Shown here piece by piece: positions 60,201 through 62,339 of a stretch of 64,000 nt of DNA (position 1 is its first letter; each line of letters begins with the position of its first letter). The translations under genes were made by a program, and so were the position numbers. This DNA comes from Ceratothoa steindachneri. Lineage: Eukaryota; Arthropoda; Malacostraca; Isopoda; Cymothoidae. The stretch covers positions 74,967,354 through 75,031,353 of the forward strand of contig OZ018329.1 in NCBI GenBank assembly GCA_963969495.1, read 5' to 3'. The notes under the pieces are model-generated. The model had not been told where the DNA came from. It saw only the letters and a list, made by a program, of their open reading frames with translations, and ran no database searches.

Positions 60201-61457
60201 CAAAATCAGCGCAAAAATATAATAAATCAACCGAGACTCCGAAGATGACGTAGCTTGTGTCATCGGAACATTATCCTTCAGTTGAGCAAATACTCGTAAC
60301 TTGGAAACGTTTGAAGCCGGCGGTCTCAAGGACACTTGGCACCTCTGTATGCAGTTCCTCTACGTCCTCGCGGGTCTGCTCTGTTTGTTTTTCTTTTTGG
60401 GTGGGGGGGAGGGGTTTGGGGAACTTTGTCCTACACAGGGGCCTTTTTTCGGGTGATGAAGGAGGCGGGGGAGGGGGGGCGACCCGAAAGGAGTCGCGAG
60501 GATTAGATGATATATTTCAAAATCTAGGGAGAGAAATTTGCCGACAAGGATACTACAGAGTCGACGAGGGAAGGGATGGGGGGGGGGTATCAAGGAGCGA
60601 AAACAACTTGTTAATAGGCCAGGAAGTCAAGAGGCTTTGCTTGAGATCTTAATAGTACTATATTTTTGATAGTACAATTGTAGTAAGATAGTAGAATAAA
60701 AGTTGTAGTAGTTGTTGTGGTTCCGCGGGCCCTGATATTCCAGGAAGCCAGCACCACGTAGGTAGGCCACCATATCCCCTGGACTTGACCAAAGCTGCAG
60801 GACAGTAATGCTATTGTGTTGTCTGAGAGCTGCCAGAGGATGAGTAAATAGCAGGAAGAGATAGTAGTGGGAGAAATAAGGAAACGGGGGTGGTATTAGT
60901 AGTGCAGTAAAAACAGTAGTAATAAAAATAGGAATTGGCAGCAGTCCCAATGTAAACAACCCCGATTCTTAAGGGTCCATCGGTGTGGAATTGAGCGATT
61001 GAATAGGAGGAAAAACGTGGAAAAAAAAGAAATGATAGCAGATCGAGGATGACAGCGATTGCTGGATGTGTTGGTGGGGCATTCAAAATAGCACACATGT
61101 TTGCACAAAGTAGGTCGAATGTTTGCCCCCCTCCCCCTTTGGGGGGTCGATAAAAACGAAAGGGGGGGGAGCAAAACACCGAAATCCCTGAGAAAAAAAC
61201 AGATCGTCTTTCACAGCCACGCCCAAGTGAGAATGAGAGAAAGTACCTGTCCTTTGTGTCGACCCTGTTAGGAGGGGGCATGTCCCTAGGGGAACAGTGC
61301 GATCTGGCATCGTAGTCCGATTTGGAAACGCGGGAGACATCGCGGGCGAACCTCTTGCCGTGGGAAGTAGCGACGTTACCATCATACTCCTTCACTAGCG
61401 CAATTCTCGGCACGAACGAAGCCACGGGTGAAGACGAGGTATGTGGGCAACCGGCAC
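958..61457 (-). CDS. XPNPEP: Xaa-Pro aminopeptidase (aminopeptidase P), 12 coding exons over 60 kb
   Basis: The product removes an N-terminal residue that precedes proline. It is an M24B metallopeptidase with three creatinase-like domains and a two-metal site. Twelve exons were joined on the minus strand: 61457-61247, 47291-47216, 43181-43005, 36485-36371, 36226-36113, 24238-24101, 17171-17033, 14858-14732, 14387-14208, 13725-13512, 11780-11624 and 1034-958. Phases chain exactly (total 1725 nt, 575 codons) and no stop interrupts them. Visible landmarks are SGFSGSAGTA, MWTDSRY, VVTALDEVAWLLNLRGSD, LLDSGGQY (first metal Asp), GTTDVTRTMHFG (second metal Asp) and HGTGHGIG (metal His). The two Glu ligands lie in exons left of the window. 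A roughly 60-residue N-terminal extension before RVDTKDR resembles secreted/membrane XPNPEP2 more than cytosolic XPNPEP1. The signal-peptide exon was not found. Confidence is high for the family and moderate for the secreted subtype. Confidence 0.95.
1490..3020 (-). mobile_element. Scrambled I-type LINE (LINE A) fragments
   Basis: Two or more pieces of the same LINE family as 18.1-23.5 kb. At 2760-3010 the C-terminal HRHLNER...RHILVEC zinc-binding segment is readable on the minus strand. At 1740-2540 DNA matches the reverse transcriptase part of LINE A, and at 1490-1660 another C-terminal piece follows. The order is not collinear (C-terminus lies 5' of RT), so these are separate insertions or a rearranged copy. 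All frames are broken. Confidence 0.65.
3440..5705 (+). mobile_element. CR1-like LINE, 5' part: esterase-type ORF1 and endonuclease
   Basis: Higher-GC half of a CR1-like LINE. ORF1 (about 3528-4545, one frameshift near 4070) has a Lys-rich run (KKKKKKKKNN), then a hydrolase-like module: IGESQVRGL, a GGS block, VGIIPRRSG and EDGTQLSVRG, the layout of the SGNH esterase domain known in CR1/L2 ORF1. The expected final His is Gln here. The endonuclease follows (about 4640-5280): NARSIRNKF, VTESWI, GGGVLVYVR, and VGYFN in place of GDFN, so a catalytic Asp is lost. A frameshift near 5080 and the intact SDHNMVRF end the domain. Linker sequence runs to KEFFAYVKEM near 5690, where it stops being collinear. 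Confidence 0.8.
5706..7620 (+). mobile_element. CR1-like LINE, 3' part: reverse transcriptase
   Basis: AT-rich second half, a different copy of the same broad family. One frame runs from 5722 to 7551 with a single TAG at 6364-6366. It shows NRAKRNEEMRVAL, RPISLTSI, HGFRKNRS, YLDFQKAFD, GVPQGSVLGPLLF, KFADDCKL (active site at 6748-6759) and the C-terminal thumb, ending YLRNIMC. Apart from the one stop the polymerase looks intact. It begins about 27 codons upstream of the point where the first copy ended, so KEFF(A)-type sequence occurs twice (about 5660 and 5840). A poly-purine/pyrimidine tract follows the 3' end. Confidence 0.85.
7818..8350. repeat. CT/AT compound microsatellite
   Basis: About 530 bp of alternating CTCTCT and ATATCT tracts ending in about 30 AT units. 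It directly follows the CR1-like LINE 3' end. Confidence 0.95.
8527..8675. repeat. Tandem duplication, 74 bp x 2
   Basis: Two near-identical head-to-tail units, each beginning TAATATTTAAATATACACAA and ending near TCTACGCGAAA. Confidence 0.95.
8680..9655. other. Intron sequence, nothing recognised
   Basis: Moderate-GC sequence with short ORFs on both strands and no family match. The 207-bp Pro-rich minus frame at 9025-9231 has no recognisable domain. Confidence 0.5.
10011..10168 (-). repeat. Copied aminopeptidase exon start plus intron piece
   Basis: This segment matches 11758-11916 with roughly 8 differences, including two small indels. It carries the branch/acceptor region and the first 23 bp of the GTTDVTRT exon, reading AAGGTACTTCTGACGTTACT on the minus strand. 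It lies inside a LINE reverse transcriptase, with the palindrome 10165-10198 at its right edge. Confidence 0.92.
10165..10198. repeat. 13-bp perfect palindrome with 8-nt loop
   Basis: CCTCTACAACCCG and its exact reverse complement flank AATTGATA. The right arm is RT coding sequence (LYNPYQFG read on the minus strand); the left arm is its inverted copy at the junction with the duplicated host segment. Confidence 0.97.
10791..11045 (-). mobile_element. LINE A fragment (RNase H region)
   Basis: DNA matches the RNase H part of LINE A (compare 18830-18900 and 40450-40560), including the GATAATCTCGACATCCACTC and CGTGGCGTCACGGATACCG blocks. It is a short decayed piece. Confidence 0.6.
11046..11623. 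other. Intron sequence, nothing recognised
   Basis: Short unrelated ORFs only. Confidence 0.45.
11624..11780 (-). CDS. XPNPEP: Aminopeptidase P exon (second metal-binding Asp)
   Basis: This 157-nt exon completes a Lys codon and reads GTTDVTRTMHFGEPTPFERE, AYTRVLQGAINLASLVFPPG and TKDTFVDIVAR. GTTDVTRT carries the second metal Asp, and its spacing from the previous Asp (11 residues) equals the family norm. The acceptor is TTTACCTTCCAG and the donor is AGAAG|GTAAAA. A diverged copy of the first 23 bp of this exon plus upstream intron lies at 10011-10168. Confidence 0.97.
11942..13074 (+). mobile_element. maT-like (mariner-related) transposon, decayed
   Basis: Terminal inverted repeats AGGGTGCTAGGGCTAAATTTGA at the left (two letters over the quoted core: core GGGCTAAATTTGA) and the matching right end AGGGTGTTCGGGCTAAATTT face each other, with TA at both borders. 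The plus-strand transposase is readable in pieces: FSDEKKFCYN, NNRWLAYNPREVSRIMKTNF, VCGYVFSDGDAIPPQIF, SPRPPDCNH and RFRSRLEAVVEAEG. Those blocks match maT/ITmD37-type transposases. The middle is shortened and broken by stops, so it is inactive. Confidence 0.82.
13075..13511. other. Short introns around the DSGGQY exon, nothing else
   Basis: A-rich sequence next to the 3' end of the maT-like element. No element or exon supported. Confidence 0.4.
13512..13725 (-). CDS. XPNPEP: Aminopeptidase P exon (first metal-binding Asp)
   Basis: This 214-nt exon encodes IAKGIEWDEISVLAPLRRFR and continues through GDSFEAISAVGSNAALAHY to LLDSGGQYL. LLDSG carries the first catalytic metal Asp, and AALAHY carries the proton-shuttle His position known in human XPNPEP1. 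The acceptor is TTTTTCACTCAG and the donor is CCTGA|GTAAGC. It leaves in phase 1. Confidence 0.97.
14208..14387 (-). CDS. XPNPEP: Aminopeptidase P exon
   Basis: This exon has 60 codons in phase 0 at both ends, reading IELSAEYGSQQVPEKKRVLH, then SSPIMLRKARKEGAEGASMM and EAQIKDSVALVEFFAFLELE. SPI--RKA-K and HIKDAVAL-like blocks mark the start of the catalytic domain. The acceptor is TTCATGTTTAG and the donor is TTGGAG|GTGAGG. A second AG 33 bp into the exon (CCAACAG) would keep frame and could be an alternative start. Confidence 0.92.
14440..14646 (-). pseudogene. Possible decayed duplicate exon of aminopeptidase P
   Basis: In the 344-bp intron between two real exons, an AG acceptor (ACTCATTCCCAG) opens a frame in phase 0: RDEFIAEADHFEKRSVDSPV and LGVAIDLLEATRW. 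FEKRS-V-SPV resembles the EKKRVLHSSPI block of the next exon, so it may be a duplicated or mutually exclusive exon. No donor was found that joins it in frame to either neighbour (the GTATTC after CGATG creates a stop). It may be a dead copy or chance. Confidence 0.35.
14732..14858 (-). CDS. XPNPEP: Aminopeptidase P exon
   Basis: This 127-nt exon encodes VHPYDSVRSFLVDFTRKDAI and then KKVLLSESHPYSDGVSYYTY and SA. V-x-PY and KVW/L-S match the second domain of homologs. The acceptor is CTCCCTTTAG and the donor is TCGGCA|GTAAGT. A 36-bp minisatellite ends about 17 bp upstream of this exon. Confidence 0.92.
14880..15110. repeat. 36-bp minisatellite with a 12-residue coding period
   Basis: About six units near CCTCGAGGTCCCGGTGTTGG plus CCAACCTCACGCCAAC. 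On the plus strand it is open as PRGPGVGQPHAN repeats (within 14771-15121). On the minus strand it is open as a TNPGTSRVGQ-like repeat that runs in frame straight into the VHPYDSV exon. It ends about 17 bp before that exon's acceptor. Confidence 0.93.
15111..15710. other. Intron sequence, nothing recognised
   Basis: Contains a short plus-strand frame with NIEMSMTIADSARALG, unidentified, and a T/G homopolymer tract at 15679-15705. Confidence 0.4.
15711..16165. repeat. Minisatellite, roughly 27-29-bp unit
   Basis: About 16 units of the type AATTTGCTACCATGCCCCCT GACAAATTC. The spacing and length of units vary and there is no separation into repeat plus unique spacer. Confidence 0.95.
16166..17032 (+). 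other. Unidentified open frames in an intron
   Basis: Two plus-strand frames (16231-16515 and 16620-16964) with Glu/Lys/Ser-Pro-rich composition and no motif I recognise. They contain a 27-bp exact tandem duplication at 16629-16682 (CCGCCCTCCTCACTAACAGG...). They may be remains of a retroelement ORF1; function unknown. Confidence 0.35.
17033..17171 (-). CDS. XPNPEP: Aminopeptidase P exon
   Basis: This 139-nt exon completes N-P-V and continues FRSYLVLEAEEMGTIHLFLL, then DYDRLSEEVEQHLDLHSCSE and AGMCIK. It corresponds to the VFFSY...LFIDGDRI region of homologs. The acceptor is TTTTCCTCGCAG and the donor is ATCAA|GTAAGC. It enters in phase 1 and leaves in phase 2. Confidence 0.92.
17600..18060 (-). 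mobile_element. LINE 3' fragment with zinc knuckle
   Basis: The minus frame 18040-17681 reads KLTRNRF, TTCVICNQNQDETLEHFLKE and CTSLETVRNKYEI. The C-x2-C-x8-H-x4-C knuckle is the C-terminal module of many arthropod LINEs. It is truncated upstream and distinct in sequence from LINE A. Confidence 0.65.
18070..23520 (-). mobile_element. Full-length I-type LINE, decayed (LINE A)
   Basis: A complete but frameshifted element in sense orientation within the aminopeptidase intron. Order on the minus strand: ORF1 (23516-22092) with a Ser/Pro-rich start, an RRM-like part (TPTLFVTFDCDKL) and zinc knuckles (CLNCSKAAHDKFKSC, CVNCGEPHPASSKQC); endonuclease (21873-20900; LLGDLNRRHPLWGD); RT (20881-19690; EEGVPQGSV, and YLDN where YxDD is expected); RNase H (19123-18748; YTNGSKSQEGVG, CWVPGYVEIAGNEGAKESA); and the C-terminal knuckle (18537-18289; RHILVECSPSLDDL). 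EN plus RT plus RNase H plus knuckled ORF1 fits the I clade. Multiple frameshifts and the damaged active site make it inactive. Confidence 0.87.
23521..24100. other. Intron sequence, nothing recognised
   Basis: A CAAA-rich tract (23570-23620) followed by AT-rich sequence up to the VVTALDE exon. Confidence 0.5.
24101..24238 (-). CDS. XPNPEP: Aminopeptidase P exon
   Basis: This 138-nt exon encodes TRWQDKVQAIRKDMKELKAD and then LLVVTALDEVAWLLNLRGSD before FPFNP. VVTALDE-AWL-NLRGSD is one of the most conserved blocks in the family. The acceptor is TTCTTTTGAACAG and the donor is CCAG|GTAAGT. Both ends are phase 1. Confidence 0.97.
24483..27484 (-). mobile_element. hAT transposon with ends, ZBED-type transposase pseudogene
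   Basis: The left end CAGGGGTCGGGTAAC and right end (read inward) CAGTGGTAGAGGAACAGGGG are imperfect inverted termini. They are bordered by near-matching 8-bp target duplications, TCTTATAC (24475-24482) and ACCTATAC (27485-27492). The minus-strand transposase spans about 26746-24870. It has a BED-like zinc finger (CVVC...HLDKVHSH), then FAIQLDETTDVSSNSQLMVY, SVDGAPAMLGY, HCMIHRQALV, WLSRRSVLNR and a C-terminal dimerisation part (LPFATTYLCEQCFSTLVNLK). This layout matches the hAT/ZBED5-like group. Frameshifts near 25640 and 25530 and a stop near 25150 break it. Confidence 0.9.
27606..27920. mobile_element. pogo-like MITE
   Basis: Left CAGTAAACCCTCGATATAAC and right (inverted) CAGTAAACTCTATATAAGGA open a 315-bp element flanked by TA. 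Internal GTTCGTTAAACCCGATGG-type motifs occur twice (27648-27664 and 27835-27850). No transposase. Confidence 0.85.
28080..28970 (-). pseudogene. Tc1 transposase pseudogene
   Basis: Minus-strand pieces in order: GRPKIGMPPVPSLVTIGKRQ-like helix-turn-helix tail, SRRILDSCEEAASHQVKAPF, then VTFSDEAPFRLFGTYRISLV carrying the first catalytic Asp, SLKGTRTLTLLLKNTAMN and a remnant of the second. Stops and frameshifts interrupt it. The last third (SPDLNP-type block) is degraded. Element ends were not fixed. Confidence 0.8.
29215..34820 (-). mobile_element. Second full-length I-type LINE (LINE B)
   Basis: Order on the minus strand: ORF1 (34816-33017) with an RRM-like part and a knuckle (CFNYNQFGHVGRACRHPRSC); endonuclease (32938-31862, 358 codons open; LQENKLG, LLGDFNARHPYWGD, GSDHFPIV); RT (31914-30324 in two frames; RPIALTSCLSKLLEKR, GFRKGHSTLDLL, EEGVPQGSVLSV, FVDDLALY); RNase H (about 30060-29720; SKSDGGVGAAAIT, FCWVPGHVGVLGNERANRLA); and a C-terminal knuckle (CRFCGGDDSVAHLLLDC). 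It is better preserved than LINE A. The first RT Asp is replaced by His (FFHIEKAYD). A poly-T plus short tail at 30163-30222 interrupts the RT/RNase H boundary. Confidence 0.9.
35290..35795 (+). pseudogene. hAT transposase fragment
   Basis: The plus frame 35301-35792 reads STVTDNGSNFVKAFKEF, LPKEVRCASHTLNLVATTDA, KSSALWNKSGRPKSAEI and WWNSLFDAL. TDNGSNF-KAF and CA-HTLNL-ATTDA are hAT catalytic-domain blocks. Only this central part is present, so it is a truncated copy unrelated to the hAT at 24.5-27.5 kb. Confidence 0.82.
35796..36112. other. AT-rich intron with ATTTA repeats
   Basis: Short degenerate TGTATTTA repeats at about 35875-35985. Nothing else seen. Confidence 0.6.
36113..36226 (-). 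CDS. XPNPEP: Aminopeptidase P exon with a GC donor
   Basis: This 114-nt exon encodes ESQITFEDSGPLVDEVWATF and then GRPSRTKGSLFVHDLQYAG. The LVDEVW block is a family landmark. The acceptor is CATCTTTTGCAG. The only donor that keeps both frame and alignment is GCAG|GCATGT, a GC-AG intron. The nearby GT two bases on would put the next exon out of frame. Confidence 0.9.
36371..36485 (-). CDS. XPNPEP: Aminopeptidase P exon
   Basis: This 115-nt exon encodes SPSPTQWLKSRLPTGSKVGA and then DMRLYGAAAWEEAKLKLLG. The W-L-x-x-x-L-P-x-G-S-x-V-G-x-D pattern is typical of the link between N-terminal subdomains. The acceptor is TATTTTACAG and the donor is TTGG|GTGATT. It leaves in phase 1. Confidence 0.92.
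36486..37090. other. Intron sequence with LINE A RT scrap
   Basis: About 36790-37030 resembles part of LINE A RT on the minus strand (EIPLIRAITSKTGPRGLHRM). The rest is unrecognised. Confidence 0.4.
37094..38930 (-). mobile_element. LINE A ORF1 fragments
   Basis: Minus-strand ORF1 pieces: a knuckle region (37488-37094; YHFHRFGHTSRASRLARF and, in another frame, KCINCDESHPTFSKN), the RRM-like region, and the N-terminal Ser/Arg-rich part (38356-37744). A poly-T plus LINE A tail follows at 38829-38885. It contains the palindrome at 37201-37238. Confidence 0.7.
37201..37238. repeat. 17-bp perfect palindrome with 4-nt loop
   Basis: TCGAAAAATCACGAGTC, loop TTTC, then its exact reverse complement. 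It lies in the ORF1 knuckle coding region (after SHPTFSK on the minus strand) and breaks that frame. Confidence 0.97.
38952..39873 (+). mobile_element. mariner, internally deleted copy 1
   Basis: Terminal repeats TGAGGGGCAGTCAATAAGTT (left) and, inverted, TGAGGGGCGGTCAATAGATT (right) with TA on both sides. The transposase starts at 39130 (MEKVEHRAVIKSLTKEGK). It shows the helix-turn-helix part (VERMILENRRVKVEEIEREL, HGSVINIIDDNLAMTKV), then after TPHD jumps to KVHKAGVAQAALRECGFEEL and SPDLAPSDYFLF. The segment with the first two catalytic Asp (about 350 bp) is missing. A 4-bp insertion near 39188 also shifts frame. Confidence 0.93.
39890..41060 (-). mobile_element. LINE A 3' fragments with poly-A tails
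   Basis: The C-terminal knuckle (RLIERFPAPCFDDCAVPQSA, RHILIECPSLGDLRARYLS; about 40286-39960) and RNase H scraps up to 40740. A second short piece begins at the poly-T/tail 40759-40815. 5' truncated and frameshifted. Confidence 0.75.
41061..42360. other. Intron sequence with AT microsatellite
   Basis: An AT microsatellite at 42204-42236 and the flanking GGGGCCCC-rich palindromic stretch (42140-42180 and 42245-42255). Short ORFs show no recognisable family. Confidence 0.5.
42380..42935. repeat. Degenerate tandem repeat (CAAATTTCAATCACAATGGA type)
   Basis: About 15 diverged units of roughly 30-40 bp built on GGCAAATTTCAATCACAATG and GGAGCAGAAA. Units differ in length. Confidence 0.8.
43005..43181 (-). 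CDS. XPNPEP: Aminopeptidase P exon
   Basis: This exon has 59 codons in phase 0 at both ends. It opens NEYLAPSDKRREFISGFSGS and continues through AGTAIVTGRDEVMWTDSRYT, both diagnostic family blocks. The acceptor is CGTCCTTTACAG and the donor is TCAATG|GTGAGT. Confidence 0.96.
43570..46440 (-). mobile_element. Cluster of LINE A fragments
   Basis: Several joined pieces, all on the minus strand: RNase H (44972-44523; SNSQSAFSALAALEFPNPVL, LFVPGHVGIVGNDGAKESAR), RT C-terminal part (45430-45040), an RT active-site segment with LYVDDLWISFASAQMPT (45776-45585), and a 3' piece with the knuckle (46360-46115; RHILVECPSLGDLRAHHLYP) ending in the poly-T tail at 45798. The order shows at least three separate insertions. 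The RT pieces match LINE A at 19.4-20.0 kb. Confidence 0.82.
46441..47215. other. Intron sequence, nothing recognised
   Basis: AT-rich, no ORF or element ends supported. Confidence 0.5.
47216..47291 (-). CDS. XPNPEP: Aminopeptidase P exon
   Basis: This 76-nt exon encodes LEVLRTEMREKSFDALIVPS followed by SDEHQ, the first strand-helix unit of the N-terminal creatinase-like domain. The acceptor is ACTCTGATAG and the donor is CACCAA|GTAAGT. It enters in phase 2 and leaves in phase 0, matching its neighbours. Confidence 0.93.
47546..47640 (-). mobile_element. LINE A 3' tail, very short insertion
   Basis: Poly-T (read as poly-A on the minus strand) followed by GAGCCTATCTGGCGACTACA and the ACAGCCTAGCACTAGGTTAC 3' UTR block. 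Only about 95 bp inserted. Confidence 0.8.
47905..48428. mobile_element. DNA-transposon remnant or MITE with 25-bp inverted ends
   Basis: Left GTGTTTCTAAAAAGTTTATA TCATTC and right GTGTTTCTAAAAAATTGATA TCATTTC (inverted) bound about 524 bp with no complete gene. The family was not identified. Confidence 0.7.
48429..49310. other. Intron sequence with TTC-rich repeat
   Basis: The TTTCTTCTTCTTCGGCTTTT start and C/T-rich body look like a dispersed repeat, similar in style to 56225-56640. No coding support. Confidence 0.4.
49311..49760 (+). repeat. Dispersed repeat R1, copy 1
   Basis: Begins near AGGCAATAGCTTCGCCACGG and continues with ACTAAGATTAAAATTTAAAA and GAACTTCACCATTTGTA. It recurs at 59410-59750 and 63833-64000. 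Confidence 0.85.
49830..50000 (+). repeat. Dispersed repeat R2, copy 1
   Basis: Contains GGGGTGAAGGCAGATTCAGG, AGTTGTGCACTCTCCCTATC and GAGTAAACGTTTCGC. An inverted copy lies at about 62340-62510. Confidence 0.82.
50109..50838 (-). mobile_element. Merlin-type DNA transposon (IS1595-like transposase remnant)
   Basis: Long terminal inverted repeats start GGATCTTTTCTCTTATTATG at both ends and extend about 54 bp with mismatches. Near-identical 8-bp duplications flank the element: GTATTCTG (50101-50108) and GTATTTTG (50839-50846). Minus frame 50534-50325 reads RYRHLTLNHSQNLKDPETGA, HTNQIESLWAKAK and SLIDSYMCKFLWR, the C-terminal part of the ISXO2/IS1595-type DDE domain used by Merlin elements. 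The N-terminal part is gone. Confidence 0.85.
50847..51190. other. Intron sequence, nothing recognised
   Basis: G-rich tracts at 50970-51065; no gene. Confidence 0.5.
51210..51520. repeat. AGTACAA-based tandem repeat
   Basis: Nested repeats of GAGTACAAGAGTACAAAATA and ACTTACGAGTACAA over about 300 bp. Open on both strands by composition only. Confidence 0.88.
51809..55136 (-). mobile_element. 3.3-kb terminal-repeat element carrying an uncharacterised spliced gene
   Basis: The left end CAGTGGCGGATCCA and right end (inverted) CAGGTGCGAATCCA match at 11 of 14 positions. Flanking 8-mers CGCTGGTC and AGCTACTC match at 5 of 8, which would fit an old hAT-like 8-bp duplication. The interior holds the minus-strand pseudogene at 52150-54461 and little else. 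I infer a DNA transposon whose cargo or transposase is that protein. The termini are short and diverged, so chance is possible. Confidence 0.55.
52150..54461 (-). pseudogene. Repetitive arthropod protein of unknown function, decayed, at least 3 exons
   Basis: Exon 1 (54461-54158) starts MNRKCKNSSDRFCYVCGKVT and has paired cysteines (CYVC, CCKGC, CYFC) in a zinc-finger-like N-terminal domain. It ends at a phase-1 donor AAAG|GTGAGC. Exon 2 starts at 53960 after TTTTCCACAG (INKKNKHSVAYPDVSSAIKP). Then come PFTQVQLNDLTRDLGVSK, GIPYNPLEWRLFIDSSSKSL and SYENMKKLLDAINY. After an intron, TGYIKHPCFLCL, VPPQKILLPPLHIKLGIMKN, FPDNCGDYSKEQGQRFHQDI and NMLADYCWCLKRDAPD follow. I recall this protein as widespread and multicopy in arthropod genomes but cannot name it. 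In-frame stops (for example the Trp position after FLCL, and after HQDIKTM) and a frameshift near 53590 make it a pseudogene. Confidence 0.75.
55137..55760. other. Intron sequence, nothing recognised
   Basis: Short ORFs without family support. Confidence 0.45.
55763..56225 (-). mobile_element. LINE A 3' end fragment
   Basis: The tail GAGCCCATCTGGCGACTGCC, the 3' UTR block GCCTAATACTAGGCTAG and the knuckle-coding end (DSFLLNVPVW-like, 56195-56000) in sense with the host gene. 5' truncated. Confidence 0.8.
56226..57284. other. Intron with C/T-rich dispersed repeat
   Basis: C/T-rich sequence 56225-56950 with no stable frame, then AT-rich DNA up to the mariner copy. Confidence 0.45.
57285..58215 (+). 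mobile_element. mariner, internally deleted copy 2
   Basis: Ends CGAAGGGCGGTCAATAAGTT and, inverted, CGAGGGGCCGTCAATAAGTT with TA on both sides. The transposase starts at 57463 with a 1-bp loss near 57498. It keeps GRESIEDDPRPGRPSDVTKE, MILKNQRMKVEEIKRELG and NIIDDNLAMTKVSARWVPRN, then the same TPHD-to-KVHKARVAQAALREC deletion as copy 1, and SPDLAPSDYFLFRQLKAAMR to YIEK. It lacks the first two catalytic Asp. Confidence 0.93.
58344..58640 (-). pseudogene. C-terminal fragment of an uncharacterised repetitive protein
   Basis: Minus strand: DQLDADQWENLVDI, then after a frameshift SSIEPPVLKFKYEEDLKEMI, NTQSVERAVKMTSEASQKAY. The EPP--L and TQ-VER-VK--TEAS pattern resembles the C-terminus of another multicopy arthropod protein I cannot name. 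Upstream DNA to about 59300 may be more of it but is too decayed to read. Confidence 0.5.
58641..59400. other. Decayed sequence, probably more of the same repetitive protein
   Basis: Minus-strand scraps such as NFHPEILWANVVLH suggest coding origin, but stops are frequent. Confidence 0.35.
59410..59750 (+). repeat. Dispersed repeat R1, copy 2
   Basis: AGGCAATGGCTTGGCCACTT, then ACCAAGATTAAAATTTAAAA and the GAACTTCACCATTTGTATTC block shared with 49311-49760. Confidence 0.85.
59751..60285. other. Intron sequence, one short unidentified ORF
   Basis: The minus frame 60061-59852 (MAHPSMLYTKCKMYRKKAKV) is Lys-rich and unidentified. Confidence 0.35.
60290..60650 (-). mobile_element. LINE A ORF1 N-terminal scrap
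   Basis: DNA around 60300-60380 matches the ORF1 5' part of LINE A (compare 23095-23180 and 37785-37845: the CGTTTGAAGCCGGCGGTCTC-type block). Confidence 0.5.
60651..61246. other. Intron sequence, nothing recognised
   Basis: Downstream of the N-terminal exon donor. Minus-strand short frames are intron read-through. Confidence 0.45.
61247..61457 (-). CDS. XPNPEP: Aminopeptidase P exon (N-terminal extension)
   Basis: This 211-nt exon has a clean acceptor (TTTTCTTTGTAG) and a donor ACAG|GTACTT. It encodes 69 full codons, starting AGCPHTSSS and ending NRVDTKD plus two bases of an Arg codon completed by the next exon. The stretch is basic and Ser-rich, with a Cys-Ser-Pro near residue 54. Its last part (PPPNRVDTKDR) aligns with the start of the mature domain in secreted family members. 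It is the least conserved exon. The upstream exon must end in phase 1 and was not recognised. Confidence 0.82.
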
Positions 61458-62335
61458 CTACAAAGAAAACGCGTTATTATCAATTTAGAGAAAATAATGT
61501 TATTACAAGGCATAGTTAATTTCGCCCCCCCTCGTTCCTTATCAATCGTGACGGTCCTCAGACCGGATCATGAAATTAACATAAAGACCAGAATGAAAAT
61601 CTCTCGCAAGTTGGAAGGCACCAAGGAAGCGGTGCTGGTTAGGTGGAGAAAGAACGGTAGTACTGTGTTTTGCCACCAGCGAGCGTGGGATCACTTAATG
61701 GCCCAAGGGATAGCTACCCGTTACTCTTTCATGAGTGTAGATATGACCTCTCCTCCAAAGGTTTCGGGATGAAAGTGATGTGTTGGCTGGAATCGTCTGC
61801 GCGTATGACTCAGGGTATACGCAGCGCCTAATTGGCGGCAGCTCCCTACAAGCACTTAAATGTTTAGTTTTCTCTAACCGGGAACCGACTCCAACGCTCA
61901 GGCGTGGAAATCCAACGCGAGAGCTATTCGTAGTCATGCCCTAAAGAGAAATTTTGTACTTGTATTCGTTTAACATGTGGGATGGGGGGGTACATACAGC
62001 CCTCCATATGTCCCAACAGAATGCTGACAACGGATAAAAAGAGCTTGTTTTTTCGAGTCGAGGCAACCCCGTTGCCGAGAGGTTGGGTTTGCTTTCCAAA
62101 CCTTCTTAATTCCTAAGACGCTTTCTCTGTCTGGTCTTTGAACCCTTTTAAATAAAACAAATAAAGTGAGGTCGTCCCTAATTTTTGTGAAAAATAAGAA
62201 GAAAATAAGGAGAGTTCGCGACATGAGGACAATAAGGTAATGCCCATATAAAACTGTAGGAGAATCTGTATCTACATATAAGACGCTCGCTCTGCTCCAG
62301 CGACCACAACATTACTCGCTCTTAATTAACGGTCA
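61458..62335. other. Upstream intron, first exon not found
   Basis: A minus frame starting at 62224 (MSRTLLIFFLFFTKIRDD) begins like a signal peptide, but no phase-1 donor that would join it to the exon at 61457 was found. The plus frame 61428-61772 is unidentified and partly antisense to the exon. Confidence 0.3.
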
Positions 62336-62339
62336 TTCA

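Noticed and set aside
60811..61246. Minus-strand continuation of the N-terminal exon as one 204-codon ORF
   Set aside because: The part after the GTACTT donor is low-complexity intron; family alignment resumes at the exon 47291-47216.
61428..61772. Plus-strand 114-codon ORF with basic composition
   Set aside because: It overlaps a confirmed minus-strand exon antisense, has no recognised domain, and no splice or start context supports it.
62000..62224. Signal-peptide first exon of the aminopeptidase (MSRTLLIFFLFFTKI)
   Set aside because: Hydrophobic start but no phase-1 GT donor at a sensible place. Left as an open possibility only.
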